A DNA stretch of 64,000 nt from Edaphobacter lichenicola. Its GTDB lineage: Bacteria; Acidobacteriota; Terriglobia; Terriglobales; Acidobacteriaceae. Numbering within the stretch: the stretch's first letter is position 1; every line of letters begins with the position of its first letter. The notes beneath the pieces were generated by a model, which did no database searches, had not been told where the DNA came from, and saw nothing but the letters and a program-made list of their open reading frames with translations. Location of the stretch: NCBI RefSeq assembly GCF_025264645.1, contig NZ_CP073696.1, positions 5,394,001 to 5,458,000 on the forward strand, in the 5' to 3' direction. A program made the translations under genes and the position numbers. Below, in pieces: positions 7,913 to 16,527 of this stretch.

Positions 7913-8677
7913 TCAGAACTTGCCGTTGGGGTTCTTCCACTCGGAGGAGGGCGGGATGGTTTCGAGGGTGTCCCAGTGTTCGGCGATCTTGCCGTTGTGG
8001 ATGCGATAGAGGTCGTAGAAGGCGGTGAGCTTGTCGCCGAAGGTGCCCTCGGAGATGACGAGGACGAAGTTGCCTTCGCCGAGGATCTTGTGGACGCGCT
8101 CGTAGCGGACTGCTTTGCCTCGCTTGGCGAGATCCTGCAGGCCGTTGATGAGGCCGGTGAGATGGTCGGCGACCCAGGGATTGTGCTGGATGTAGTTGAT
8201 GCCGTCAAAATAGTCGGGGAATTTATCTCTGCGGCCGGCGAGGAGGTCGTCCATATAGCTCTGCATGAGAGCTTTGTTGGACTCGGTTTTGTCGAGGTCG
8301 GTGGCTGCGGTGGGGCCGTCGATCATGGTGTGGCCGCCTGGGCTGGGAGCGCTTGGAGTTTGCTGGAGGTTGTCCCAGTGCTCGACGGCCTTGCCGTCTT
8401 CGAAGCGGAAGATGTCGAAGCCGATCTTGGGGCCGAAGAAGTTGTACTCGGTGTGGAGGAAGACGAAATCGCCATCCTGGAAGACGCGAACGGTGTTGAC
8501 CCTGGCGGAGCCTTTGGGGAGAGCTTGAAAGACGGCGGCGAGGCCGGACAAACCATCGGCTATGGCGAGGTTGTGCTGCGTGTAGCTGTTGGGGTTGATG
8601 TGAGCGGCAGACTTTCTGTCATTGGTCTCGAAACTCTTCAAAAGCTCGACGGCTTGCTGTTTGTAGCTTTTCGGCAC
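7913..8677 (-). CDS. Tandem SnoaL-like (NTF2-fold) protein
   Basis: A 254-residue protein made of two homologous SnoaL/NTF2-like halves, about residues 1-115 and 130-250. Each has a 'Y-Q-H-N' element (YTQHNLAIADGLSGL; YIQHNPWVADHLTGL), then a V-R-V-x-x-x-GDFV strand and a closing F-D-x-x-R-x-x-x-G-K-x-x-EHWD motif. SnoaL-type proteins include polyketide cyclases and many small-molecule isomerases or binding proteins. The start is a GTG with AGGAG seven bases upstream. It follows the ACP gene by 61 bases on the same strand, which fits a tailoring role in the polyketide locus (inference). Confidence 0.85.
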   Translation of the reverse strand: MPKSYKQQAVELLKSFETNDRKSAAHINPNSYTQHNLAIADGLSGLAAVFQALPKGSARVNTVRVFQDGDFVFLHTEYNFFGPKIGFDIFRFEDGKAVEHWDNLQQTPSAPSPGGHTMIDGPTAATDLDKTESNKALMQSYMDDLLAGRRDKFPDYFDGINYIQHNPWVADHLTGLINGLQDLAKRGKAVRYERVHKILGEGNFVLVISEGTFGDKLTAFYDLYRIHNGKIAEHWDTLETIPPSSEWKNPNGKF

Positions 8678-8738
8678 AAGGTTCTCCTGATCAGCGAAAA
8701 CAGACGTAATGCTTACAGTGAGGAGCCTGCGGTAGCCG

Positions 8739-9002
8739 TCAGGGGGTTGTAATGGTGGCTGACGGGACGGCTGTGCGCAGTTTCGTGACGCCTTCGATCA
8801 TGTCGCCGACCGTGCGGAGGGTACTGAGCGCTTCGTCGGGAATTTCAATGTTAAACGCCTCTTCGACCTCGAAGGAGATGTTGATCTTGTCGAGGGAGTC
8901 GATGTTGAGCTCATCAAAGGTGCTGGCGAGCGTGATGGTGCTCGCAGGGATCCCCTTCGATTTGGCGATGATGTCGATGCAGCGTTCAGCGATGTCGTTC
9001 AT
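8739..9002 (-). CDS. Acyl carrier protein
   Basis: An 87-residue four-helix ACP with the phosphopantetheine attachment serine at residue 36 in NIDSLDKI, and the acidic helix II (FEVEEAFNIEIPDEAL) that partner enzymes recognise. The C-terminus is a few residues longer than housekeeping AcpP. It lies directly downstream of the FAD enzyme and the type III polyketide synthase, so it probably delivers a fatty acyl starter or carries an intermediate for that pathway and the FabF-like enzyme. Confidence 0.93.
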   Translation of the reverse strand: MNDIAERCIDIIAKSKGIPASTITLASTFDELNIDSLDKINISFEVEEAFNIEIPDEALSTLRTVGDMIEGVTKLRTAVPSATITTP

Positions 9003-9085
9003 GGTGATTCAACTTCCTCGAGTCTCCTCAACTTACAGCGATGCGAGTACCGCTGTAAAGGTTATGGGGGCCACGCTGATTAACT

Positions 9086-10240
9086 TTAGCTTGTCAGCAG
9101 ATGTAATCCGGTTGCAAGCAGTTCGTCAATACCTGGAAAGATACAGGCGCGGTGGCCGATGTGAACCTGAAGAAGTCGTTCGAAGATTATGGGGTAGCGT
9201 TCGAAGGAGTGGAGGAGCTGTGCGCGGAGACGCGGGGAGCCGCTGATCAGGAGCAGACCGCGGGACATAAGACTGGCGGGGAGCTGAATGCGTCGATGGG
9301 CATGCTGGTATTGGGAGAGATCGTCATCATGAAGAGCGGCCGCAAGTGCTGTTGCATGGCGGAAGGATAGCCCGATTCCTGAGCCGGTGACGGAGTCGAC
9401 CGAGCCTGAGGCGTCGCCGATGAGAGCGATATTGTTGGCGGTGACGCGGCGGAGATTGCGGCCAAGTGTGATGGAACCGCGCGGCACACTGCTGGGAGTT
9501 GCAGAGGCCAGCTCTCGTTGAAGAGTGGGGTAGTTCGTAAGGGCCTGCTCTGCGGAGGGGATTTTTGTGTTTGAGAGGAAGGCGACGCAGACTTCGTTTG
9601 GGGCGGTGGGAGTGACGTACGCCTGACCGTGGTCGCTCCAGTACACTTCGACGAGGTTACTCCAGGGGGCGATGGCGTAGTGCTGGCGAAGACCTATACG
9701 GCGGGAGTAGATGGTTGCTTCGGAGAGGCCGGCCCAGGCGGCGATGCGGGATTGGTGGCCGTCGGCGCCGATGAGGTAGCGGGCACGGAGGGTTTTGCGA
9801 TTGGTACGGAGCAGGTGACCTGAAGAGATGGCCTCGATGCTTTGGACGGAGTTCTCCCAGTGAAAGCGGACGCCTAGAGCGAGGGCGCGGTCGAGCAGAA
9901 GCTGATGGAGAACGGTACGGCGGATGCCCCGGCCGGGGTTCGTTGGGAAGATGGCTTCGGTGGAGGCGGCAGGCTGTTCATTGAGAAAGCGGATGCCGCC
10001 GAGAGGATGGTTCTCGATCTCGCGAAGATCGCGGTTGAGATTGAAGCCGAGACCGGCGAGGGCGCGCATGGCGTCGGGCATGAGGCCTTCACCGCAGGCC
10101 TTGTCGATAGGAGGCAACATGGCGTCGACAACTTCTACCTGAAGGCCTTTGGTTGCAGAGGCGATGGCTGCAGCGAGGCCGGCTGGACCAGCGCCGACGA
10201 CGAGGATATCTGGTTGTGGAGCGGGCGTACTCAATGGCAT
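9086..10240 (-). CDS. FAD-dependent oxidoreductase (geranylgeranyl-reductase/UbiH-like)
   Basis: A 384-residue flavoprotein of the PHBH fold. The N-terminal dinucleotide motif is VVGAGPAGLAAAIAS; RYLIGADGHQSRIA is the DG motif at about residue 155; ALIGDASGSVDSVTGSGIGL is the second FAD-binding GD motif at about residue 275. The family hydroxylates aromatic rings or reduces isoprenoid double bonds. Enzymes of this type commonly accompany type III polyketide synthases in bacteria and oxidise alkylresorcinols to quinones. It is 203 bases downstream of the synthase, with a hairpin terminator between them. Confidence 0.9.
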   Translation of the reverse strand: MPLSTPAPQPDILVVGAGPAGLAAAIASATKGLQVEVVDAMLPPIDKACGEGLMPDAMRALAGLGFNLNRDLREIENHPLGGIRFLNEQPAASTEAIFPTNPGRGIRRTVLHQLLLDRALALGVRFHWENSVQSIEAISSGHLLRTNRKTLRARYLIGADGHQSRIAAWAGLSEATIYSRRIGLRQHYAIAPWSNLVEVYWSDHGQAYVTPTAPNEVCVAFLSNTKIPSAEQALTNYPTLQRELASATPSSVPRGSITLGRNLRRVTANNIALIGDASGSVDSVTGSGIGLSFRHATALAAALHDDDLSQYQHAHRRIQLPASLMSRGLLLISGSPRLRAQLLHSFERYPIIFERLLQVHIGHRACIFPGIDELLATGLHLLTS

Positions 10241-10373
10241 GGAAGAACGGCATCCTCTCTAGATAGGACGTCGTAGGAATGAAGCGGATGCGGGGTTGAC
10301 GAGCAAATGACGAAATCTGGACAAGAGGGTAACGGGAAAGACGTTGGCTGAAGCAGCCGCAAGGGCGCGGAGT

Positions 10374-10413
10374 AGAAAGAAAGCCGGCTGAACCCGTGGG
10401 GGATTCAGCCGGC
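10374..10413 (-). terminator. Intrinsic terminator after type III PKS gene
   Basis: On the minus strand GCCGGCTGAA pairs with TTCAGCCGGC around an 11-base loop and is followed by TTTCTTTCT. It lies about 30 bases past the synthase stop and may partly separate it from the FAD gene. Confidence 0.75.
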
Positions 10414-10443
10414 GGATTTTGAAGATAAGGCTGTGGCTCGCTG

Positions 10444-11520
10444 TTACCACTGGAGGAGAACGAGCTCCGAACAGAAGGCAGGACCCATGGCGGCGAGGAT
10501 GCTGTAGGTGCCGGGTTTGCCTGGGGCGTTGACGAGGACGTCTTCGAGTACGGCGAGGACGGAGGCGGCGGATAGGTTGCCAACCTCGCGGAGGCTGCGC
10601 CACGAGGCTTCGAGAGCGTCCTTGGGAAGGTTGAGAGTGGTCTCCATGGCTTCGAGGACCTTGGGGCCACCGGAGTGGAAGATGTAGCTCGAAATGTCGT
10701 TGAGGGTCAGGCCGTTGTCGGTGAGAAAGGACTCGACGTTGCCTCTGAGGTGCTCGTTGACGACCTTGGGGACGTCGGGGGAGAGGACGATCTTGAAGCC
10801 CATGTCGCCGATGTCCCAGCCCATGATGTGCTGGGTGTGTCTGTAAAAGGTCGAGCGCGTGTCGAGGATCTTGGGGCCGGAGATGCAGGTGGCGCAGGTG
10901 CGCTTGGCGAGGGCCGTTTCAGCTCCAGCAATAACGACGGCGGCAGCGCCGTCGCCGAAGAGTCCGCAGGAGATGAGGTTGGCGATCGACTGATCGTTGT
11001 CCTGCCAAGTGAGGGAGCAGAGTTCGACGGAGAGGAGCAAGGCGTACTGGTTGGGGAAGGCGCGGACGTAGTCGGAGGCGCGAGAGATACCGGCTGCTCC
11101 AGCGACGCAACCGAGGCCGAAGATTGGGGTGCGCTTGACGCTGGTGGGGAAGGGCATGAGGTTGATGAGGCGAGCGTCGATGGTGGGGCTGGCGATGCCG
11201 GTCACTGAGGCGAAGAAGATGGCGGAGATGTCAGCGGGCGTGAGGCCGACGCGGGAGAGGGCGGCGTCGATGGCTTTTTCGCCGAGTTCGACGGCGGCGA
11301 CGATCCAGGCGTCGTTGGTGGGGCCGAAGCCGGAGAGGTTCTCGTAGACGTCGAGTGGGAAGACTAGATTGCGGAAGTCAACACCGCAGTTAACGAAGAG
11401 GCGGTTGATGAGACGAGGCTCTTCCATTCTGTCTTGCCAGCGGGCCGTGAGTGCTTCTGAGATTTCTGCCTGGGAGTAGCGATGAGGAGGATAGGCCGTG
11501 CCGACGGATGCGATGCGCAT
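10444..11520 (-). CDS. Type III polyketide synthase
   Basis: A 358-residue chalcone/stilbene-synthase-fold enzyme that extends an acyl starter with malonyl-CoA and cyclises it to a pyrone or resorcinol/resorcylic acid. The catalytic triad is present: Cys138 in IFGLGCVAGA, His282 in YIFHSGG and Asn315 in EVGNLSAAS. The GFGPTND and LSVELCSLTWQ regions match the bacterial alkylpyrone/alkylresorcinol synthase branch. The ATG has a weak AAAGGG upstream. The neighbouring ACP, FAD enzyme and, further on, a UbiD decarboxylase and cyclase-fold proteins suggest a full small pathway. The exact product cannot be predicted by eye. Confidence 0.95.
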   Translation of the reverse strand: MRIASVGTAYPPHRYSQAEISEALTARWQDRMEEPRLINRLFVNCGVDFRNLVFPLDVYENLSGFGPTNDAWIVAAVELGEKAIDAALSRVGLTPADISAIFFASVTGIASPTIDARLINLMPFPTSVKRTPIFGLGCVAGAAGISRASDYVRAFPNQYALLLSVELCSLTWQDNDQSIANLISCGLFGDGAAAVVIAGAETALAKRTCATCISGPKILDTRSTFYRHTQHIMGWDIGDMGFKIVLSPDVPKVVNEHLRGNVESFLTDNGLTLNDISSYIFHSGGPKVLEAMETTLNLPKDALEASWRSLREVGNLSAASVLAVLEDVLVNAPGKPGTYSILAAMGPAFCSELVLLQW

Positions 11521-11693
11521 GCTTATGAGAACCCTTTATGACTACGAATTGAATTTAACTGCGGATCTGGTGTCTGTGAATCGTAAAAAAGTTGCACGCC
11601 GAGGATACTCTGAGCGGTGTGTGGATTGGACGATGGGTTAAAGGTACACGCTGTGAGGGTTCCAGTGTTGAATTTCGGTGAGTGGAGGCTCCC

Positions 11694-12569
11694 TTAGTGG
11701 AGGCGGGCGATCTGGCGCTGATAGAGGGTGTTTTGGGGAAATTCCTGCGACAGGCCGATGAGGATGTCTTTCCCTGACTGCGTTCGTCCGTCGCGGAGCT
11801 CTCCCACGGCGAGCATGAGGCGGGCGAATGGCGCGAGATAGTGTCCCTGTTCTGAGGTGAGTTTGAGAAGGCGGACGCCCTCTGCCTTGTTGGTGCCTGC
11901 GCCGGCCATGCCGAGGAACCATCGGATGGGAGCGGCTTTGAGGCTCAACATATAGTTCTCGATGCCCACGGCCAGGTTGGCATCGTAGAGGGTGGGATTG
12001 ATGGCAAGGGCCTGCTTGGCGTATTTGCTGGCGAGTTCACTGAATTTGAAGGCACCGTACTCGTGGCGATCGATGAGGGAGGCCCAGTCGGCCTGCATGC
12101 CGGAGGTGACGGCCAGACAGTAGTAGGCGTTGGCATCTTTGGGGTTGCGCTGGAGGGCGGCGTTGGCGAGGCGCTCGGACTGGGCGATTCGATCGGCGAA
12201 GCCCTGTTTGATGACGGGGTCGATGGCGGGGCGGGTGCGGGAGGTGAAACGGTTGTCGTCGGCGAAGAGTTCGATGTCGAGGACGCCGAGTAAGTCGAAC
12301 TCGTTGAAGATAAAGGCGGCCGCGTCTGATGCTGGGCCGAGAGGATCGTCTGGATGGGAGGTCATCCACTGCTGGAAGTGTGCGTGTGCCCCTTTGAAGT
12401 CCAGGTTGTAGAGGGCGTAGTAGCCGTCGTTGAGGGGAGTGCCGGAGAGGGGCGTGCTGGCGGCGAAGAGAGGTGTCACCAGAAGGAGAAGAAGTAGTCC
12501 GGAGAGCAGGATCCGCCGGGGGCGTGCCGGTGGCGGAGAGAGTGGAGCTACCGGAAGGGTGACTTGCAT
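11694..12569 (-). CDS. Secreted TPR-like protein
   Basis: A 291-residue protein with an N-terminal signal or anchor segment (RRILLSGLLLLLLVTPLFAAS), then helical repeats of TPR character: GYYALYNLDFKGAHAHFQQW at about residue 50, AALQRNPKDANAYYCLAV at about 140, and AKQALAINPTLYDANLAVG at about 185. It probably acts in the periplasm as a scaffold. I recognise no specific family. It is on the same strand as the type III synthase, 173 bases upstream of it, and could be its first operon partner or independent. Confidence 0.75.
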   Translation of the reverse strand: MQVTLPVAPLSPPPARPRRILLSGLLLLLLVTPLFAASTPLSGTPLNDGYYALYNLDFKGAHAHFQQWMTSHPDDPLGPASDAAAFIFNEFDLLGVLDIELFADDNRFTSRTRPAIDPVIKQGFADRIAQSERLANAALQRNPKDANAYYCLAVTSGMQADWASLIDRHEYGAFKFSELASKYAKQALAINPTLYDANLAVGIENYMLSLKAAPIRWFLGMAGAGTNKAEGVRLLKLTSEQGHYLAPFARLMLAVGELRDGRTQSGKDILIGLSQEFPQNTLYQRQIARLH

Positions 12570-12985
12570 TCTTATCTTTTACCTCAATGACCTGATAGGT
12601 CGTGCATCGATTAAGCATTGTGCCAGAAGAAGGCTTCCTGCCGCGTGTTGAATCGTTTCTTACGGGTAAGATGCCGGGCGCGGGGTGAGAGTAGAAAAAA
12701 TAGGTATTCGGGTGCGCCTTTTCTGCGCATGCGTGCCTGCAAGTGGCAAACTTTGTCACATTCCTCAAGCTGGTGCGCAATGTTTTGCGGTTTTCTGATC
12801 GCCTATTCCTCTAAGTACATGATACGTATCAATTTCCATTTGGTTGCTGACCTGCGATATGCAAGGTCACGAATGTTTGTTGCAGGTAATTATTTCCAGG
12901 TCGCCAAACCTCGACTCCGGAGTCATTCGCGCACGAACTGTAGTTCACCACAGTCAGAGATTCGCAAATAGCTTTAGGGGACCCT
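12570..12985. other. Divergent intergenic region before the PEP-CTERM gene
   Basis: About 415 bases with no credible gene. It must contain promoters for both the TPR gene (minus) and the PEP-CTERM gene (plus). A weak sigma-54-like TGG-N10-TGC pattern lies at 12841-12855, and TGGCAC occurs on the minus strand at 12611-12616 without a proper -12 element. Neither is convincing alone. Confidence 0.6.
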
Positions 12986-13702
12986 ATGCCTTCTTGCTTC
13001 AAATTTTCTGCCTTGGGAGCGGTGCTACTTCTTACCACCGCTTTCGCATCCGCCGACACACTTACTCTTGGAAGTTGGGCTCAGAACGGTGGCAATGGAG
13101 GGACCGACGGGGGACCGCTGGTTGTGATTGCTCCTCCGAGCTACGCGTATAACAACGGCTTGACGGACTATACCGCTCCTATCAATCCGCTGATTGGCAC
13201 CCAGTATCTTCCTATCACGAACAATTCGGTCTGGAGTTTTCCAATTGGGAATTCGAGCTGGGTCTCGTATGCGCAGACCTCGCCAGAGTCGAATCCATTT
13301 GTAGACACCCCGAATGGCAACTACTTCTTCACCAGCACGTTCGATATTGGCGCGACGGCTCCGGGTGATGCGAGTGGTTCTATTGCCGTGCTTGCCGATG
13401 ATACGGTCGCAGTGTTTTTGAACGGCCAGCTGGTGAGTATTCCCATCGCAACCTCGTATCCTCATTGTGCGGATTTGGGGCCTACCTGCACGGGCGACGG
13501 AACAGTGATCGCACTGCCCTCGGGTGACTTCGTCAGCGGAGTCAATACCCTGACCTTCCAGGTGGTTCAGGCGGGCGGCGCTGAGTTTGGCGTCGACTAC
13601 GCTGCGTCCATCTCAACGGTTCCGGAGCCAAACTCGTTGTTCCTTCTGGGCAGCGGCCTGATTGGAGCTGCGGGTCTTCTGCTTCGAAAGATGCGCGCCT
13701 AA
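12986..13702 (+). CDS. PEP-CTERM sorting-signal protein
   Basis: A 238-residue exported protein. The signal peptide is MPSCFKFSALGAVLLLTTAFASA; the body is Gly/Asn/Thr-rich with beta character. The C-terminus is a textbook PEP-CTERM signal: VPEPNSLFLLGSGL, a transmembrane helix, then the basic LLLRKMRA. Exosortase should cleave at this motif and release or anchor the protein on the surface. AGGGG sits five bases before the ATG. It is the only PEP-CTERM protein I see in the window; the exosortase that could process it is encoded about 35 kb away. The body has no domain I can name with confidence. Confidence 0.93.
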   Translation: MPSCFKFSALGAVLLLTTAFASADTLTLGSWAQNGGNGGTDGGPLVVIAPPSYAYNNGLTDYTAPINPLIGTQYLPITNNSVWSFPIGNSSWVSYAQTSPESNPFVDTPNGNYFFTSTFDIGATAPGDASGSIAVLADDTVAVFLNGQLVSIPIATSYPHCADLGPTCTGDGTVIALPSGDFVSGVNTLTFQVVQAGGAEFGVDYAASISTVPEPNSLFLLGSGLIGAAGLLLRKMRA

Positions 13703-13766
13703 CGTGCAGGCGGTTCGCGAGAGTCTGCTCCCGGCACCCTCCTCGCAAACCGTCAATGACGTACCT

Positions 13767-13800
13767 GGCCGCCAGTTCTGCTGGCGGCCGATTTTTTCTT
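13767..13800 (+). terminator. Intrinsic terminator after PEP-CTERM gene
   Basis: GGCCGCCAG, loop TTCTG, CTGGCGGCC, then GATTTTTTCTT: a perfect 9-bp GC-rich stem with a T-run on the plus strand. The tail abuts the stop codon of the convergent epimerase gene. Confidence 0.95.
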
Positions 13801-14770
13801 AACTTTTACTGCCGACAGCTTCCTTCTTCAGCTTTTCTTCGAGGTACCAAGCAACGGTCTTCTTCAGGCCTTCGTGGAAGTGTGCCCTGGGCTGATAGCC
13901 GAGCTCGTTGCGAGCACGGTCGATGTCTGCGAGCGAATGCTGGATGTCGCCCTCTCTTGGCGGCCCGTAGATGGGTTTGTTGGGGAAGCCGAGTTGCTCT
14001 GCGATGGTGGCGTAGACCTCGTTGAGGGTGTGGCTTTTTCCGGTGCCGACGTTGAAGACGCGGCCGGTGGCTACTTCGCTGGGAGCGAGGCAGGCGAGGA
14101 GATTGGCGCTGACGGCGTTGTCGATGAAGTTGAAGTCGCGGCTGGTGAGGCCGTCGCCGAAGATGGTGGGGGTTTCGCCTGCCATCATCTTGAAGGTGAA
14201 CTGGGCGATGACGCCGGAGTAGGGTGAGTCGGCAGCCTGGCGGGGGCCGAAGATATTGAAGTAGCGGAGACAGATACCTTCGAGGCCATAGGCTCGGTAG
14301 AAGGACTGGATGTAGTACTCGCAGGTCAGCTTCTGGACGGCGTAGGGCGAGAGTGGGCGGGGGAGCATGTCTTCCTGCTTGGGCTGGGTGGGCTGGTCTC
14401 CGTAGGCCGATGAGGATGCGGCGTAGACGATGCGGCGCACCTTTGCGTTGCGGGCCGCGATGAGCAGGTTAAGGGTCCCGTTAATGTTGGATTCATGCGA
14501 GGTGAGGGGATCTTTGACGGAGCGAGGGACTGAGGCGAGCGCTCCCTGATGGAGGATGTAGTCGACGCCTTCGCAGGCGGCCTGGATGCCGGGGACGTCT
14601 TGAAGATCCATCTGCTGGAAGGAGATTGCGTGGCGGATGTCGGCGAGATTTTCGAGGTTTCCGGTGGAGAGATTGTCGATGCCGCTGACCTGGTGACCCT
14701 GTTCGACGAGTGTATGGGCCAGGGATGAGCCGATGAAACCTGCGATTCCGGTGATGAGATAACGGGCCAA
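13799..14770 (-). CDS. NAD-dependent UDP-sugar 4-epimerase (GalE/WbpP-like)
   Basis: A 323-residue short-chain dehydrogenase-type epimerase making a UDP-hexose or UDP-N-acetylhexosamine for polysaccharide synthesis. The Rossmann motif YLITGIAGFIGSSLA is at the N-terminus, the catalytic Ser/Tyr/Lys are in ASSSAYG and SPYAVQKLTCEYY, and RYFNIFGPRQ follows. I choose a TTG start because GGAGG lies five bases before it; the longer frame begins with a GTG inside that Shine-Dalgarno region. It is divergent from the UDP-sugar dehydrogenase gene, and together they could supply a UDP-GlcNAc/GalNAc-uronic acid precursor, as WbpP/WbpO-type pairs do. Confidence 0.92.
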   Translation of the reverse strand: MARYLITGIAGFIGSSLAHTLVEQGHQVSGIDNLSTGNLENLADIRHAISFQQMDLQDVPGIQAACEGVDYILHQGALASVPRSVKDPLTSHESNINGTLNLLIAARNAKVRRIVYAASSSAYGDQPTQPKQEDMLPRPLSPYAVQKLTCEYYIQSFYRAYGLEGICLRYFNIFGPRQAADSPYSGVIAQFTFKMMAGETPTIFGDGLTSRDFNFIDNAVSANLLACLAPSEVATGRVFNVGTGKSHTLNEVYATIAEQLGFPNKPIYGPPREGDIQHSLADIDRARNELGYQPRAHFHEGLKKTVAWYLEEKLKKEAVGSKS

Positions 14771-14971
14771 TCTATCCTCCACCCAGGCGTCGTGCGCTGG
14801 GGTGTGTTAAATGTGTCGTGCCGAGGTGCCTCCCTCATTATCAAGCTTCGCCGGGCGAAGGCCAGTGCGAATTGGGAAGATGGGCAAGTGTAAGTCTGTA
14901 TTGGGAATTGTTCGAAGTCGATGCAACTTTTGTGCATTTCGCCGAGAAATACGGATGCGATAATCGTGTCT

Positions 14972-16339
14972 ATGTTGACATCAAGCCAAGTTGCTTTACC
15001 GAAGATCGCGCAGGAGCGCATGAACCGCCTGGAGGCCCGCACCGCCAAGATCGGCGTGATTGGGCTCGGGTATGTTGGGTTGCCGTTGTCTCTGCTTCTG
15101 TCCGAGGCGGGTTTCAACGTGACTGGTTTCGATATTGATACCAAAAAGGTTACAGATCTTGAGGCGGGCAAATCGTATATCTTCCGTATTCCTGCGGAGG
15201 AGATTCAGAGCGCTCGGAAGCTGGGCTTTAAAGCTACGGTTGACTTCGCCGGCTTGTCGGATCAGGACGCCATCATTCTGTGCGTGCCGACGCCGCTGAC
15301 GGAGCATCGCGAGCCTGATTTGAGCTTTGTGGAAAAAACGGCTGCTGCTGCTGCTCCGTGGCTTCGCGAGGGTCAGTTGGTGGTGCTGGAGAGCACAACC
15401 TATCCAGGGACGACCGAAGAGCTGATGATTCCGATTCTTGAGGCGGGGAACAAGCACGGGTTGAAGGTGCAGAGCCCGGGGACTCCGGCGGAGCATGGTG
15501 TGTTTTATGTTGCTTTCTCGCCAGAGCGCGAGGACCCAGGCAATACGACCGTGGCTCGTCACAATATTCCGAAGGTGGTTGGTGGCCACGAAGAGATCGC
15601 TACGGAACTGGCGGCGGTGTTGTACGAGGGCATCTTCACCCGTTCGGTTCGGGTGTCTTCGACGCGCGTGGCGGAGATGACGAAGCTGCTGGAGAATATC
15701 TATCGCTGCGTGAATATCGCGCTGGTGAATGAGCTGAAGCTGCTCGCGCTGCGTATGGGCGTGGATATCTGGGAGGTAATCGATGCGGCGTCAACGAAGC
15801 CGTTTGGATTTCATCCGTTTTATCCCGGGCCTGGGTTGGGCGGACACTGCATCCCGATCGATCCGTTTTATTTGAGCTGGAAGGCCAAAGAGTACGACTT
15901 CAACACGCGCTTTATTGAGCTGGCGGGAGAGGTCAACGAGGGGATGCCTGCCCATGTGGTGCAGTACGTCGCGAAGGGCTTGAACCAGAACAAAAAGGCT
16001 GTGAATGGCTCGCGCATTCTGATGCTCGGCATGGCCTACAAGAAAGACATTGACGATCTGCGTGAGTCGCCATCGCTGACCGTGATTGAGCTGCTGCGGG
16101 AGCAAGGCGCTGAGGTTCTTTACAACGATCCCTACTTCCCCACGGTTGGCAGGGGGCGTCACTACAACCTGAATATGACGTGTACGCCGCTCGAAGACCT
16201 GGGGCAGTATGATTGCGTTCTGATCATGACGGATCACTCCGACTATGACTACAAGGACATCGTTGGCAAGTCTCAGCTGGTGGTGGATACGCGGAACGCA
16301 ACGAAGGGAATCAAGTCGGAGAAGATCGTTCGTTGCTAA
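14972..16339 (+). CDS. UDP-N-acetyl-hexosamine/mannosamine 6-dehydrogenase
   Basis: About 455 residues; a two-step NAD-dependent oxidation of a UDP-sugar to the uronic acid. Seen: the Rossmann motif GVIGLGYVGLPLSLLL, ILCVPTPL, the central dimerisation helix LENIYRCVNIALVNELK, the catalytic cysteine in GGHCIPIDP, and a C-terminal NAD/UDP domain with MLGMAYKKDIDDLRESP. The pattern fits the WecC/WbpA/TviB group better than glucose dehydrogenase. The start is uncertain: ATGs at 14921, 14972 and 15020 are in frame, and the last has AGGAG upstream but at short spacing. A strong hairpin follows the stop. Confidence 0.92.
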   Translation: MLTSSQVALPKIAQERMNRLEARTAKIGVIGLGYVGLPLSLLLSEAGFNVTGFDIDTKKVTDLEAGKSYIFRIPAEEIQSARKLGFKATVDFAGLSDQDAIILCVPTPLTEHREPDLSFVEKTAAAAAPWLREGQLVVLESTTYPGTTEELMIPILEAGNKHGLKVQSPGTPAEHGVFYVAFSPEREDPGNTTVARHNIPKVVGGHEEIATELAAVLYEGIFTRSVRVSSTRVAEMTKLLENIYRCVNIALVNELKLLALRMGVDIWEVIDAASTKPFGFHPFYPGPGLGGHCIPIDPFYLSWKAKEYDFNTRFIELAGEVNEGMPAHVVQYVAKGLNQNKKAVNGSRILMLGMAYKKDIDDLRESPSLTVIELLREQGAEVLYNDPYFPTVGRGRHYNLNMTCTPLEDLGQYDCVLIMTDHSDYDYKDIVGKSQLVVDTRNATKGIKSEKIVRC

Positions 16340-16362
16340 AGCGCCGATAAGGGTAGACGGAA

Positions 16363-16394
16363 GCAGGGGGAAGAGAATCTTCCCCCTGCTCTTT
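16363..16394 (+). terminator. Terminator-like hairpin after UDP-sugar dehydrogenase
   Basis: GCAGGGGGAAGA, loop GAA, TCTTCCCCCTGC: a perfect 12-bp stem followed by TCTTTGC. It lies 24 bases after the stop. The T-run is short, so termination efficiency is uncertain. Confidence 0.75.
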
Positions 16395-16457
16395 GCACCT
16401 GGGTCAACGATCTTTGTTGGTTACGCTTATGGCAATTTTCCTTATGGTGTAGAAGCT

Positions 16458-16494
16458 GCAAACGCAGATTCCCTTCGGGAATGACAAGCAAAGG
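16458..16494. repeat. Dispersed intergenic palindromic repeat, copy 2
   Basis: GCAAACGCAGATTCCCTTC then GGGAATGACAAGCAAAGG. About 34 of 37 positions match the copy at 1626-1662. The core TTCCC-TTC-GGGAA is a perfect palindrome here. It lies between two convergent genes. Confidence 0.75.
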
Positions 16495-16527
16495 CGAAAG
16501 CGATTTTAAAACAGCTGTGATGTTGCT

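Noticed and set aside
12841..12855. TGG-N10-TGC as sigma-54 promoter of the PEP-CTERM gene
   Set aside because: Only the core TGG and TGC match, with the C-A-C positions missing; a match this weak is expected by chance at this length.
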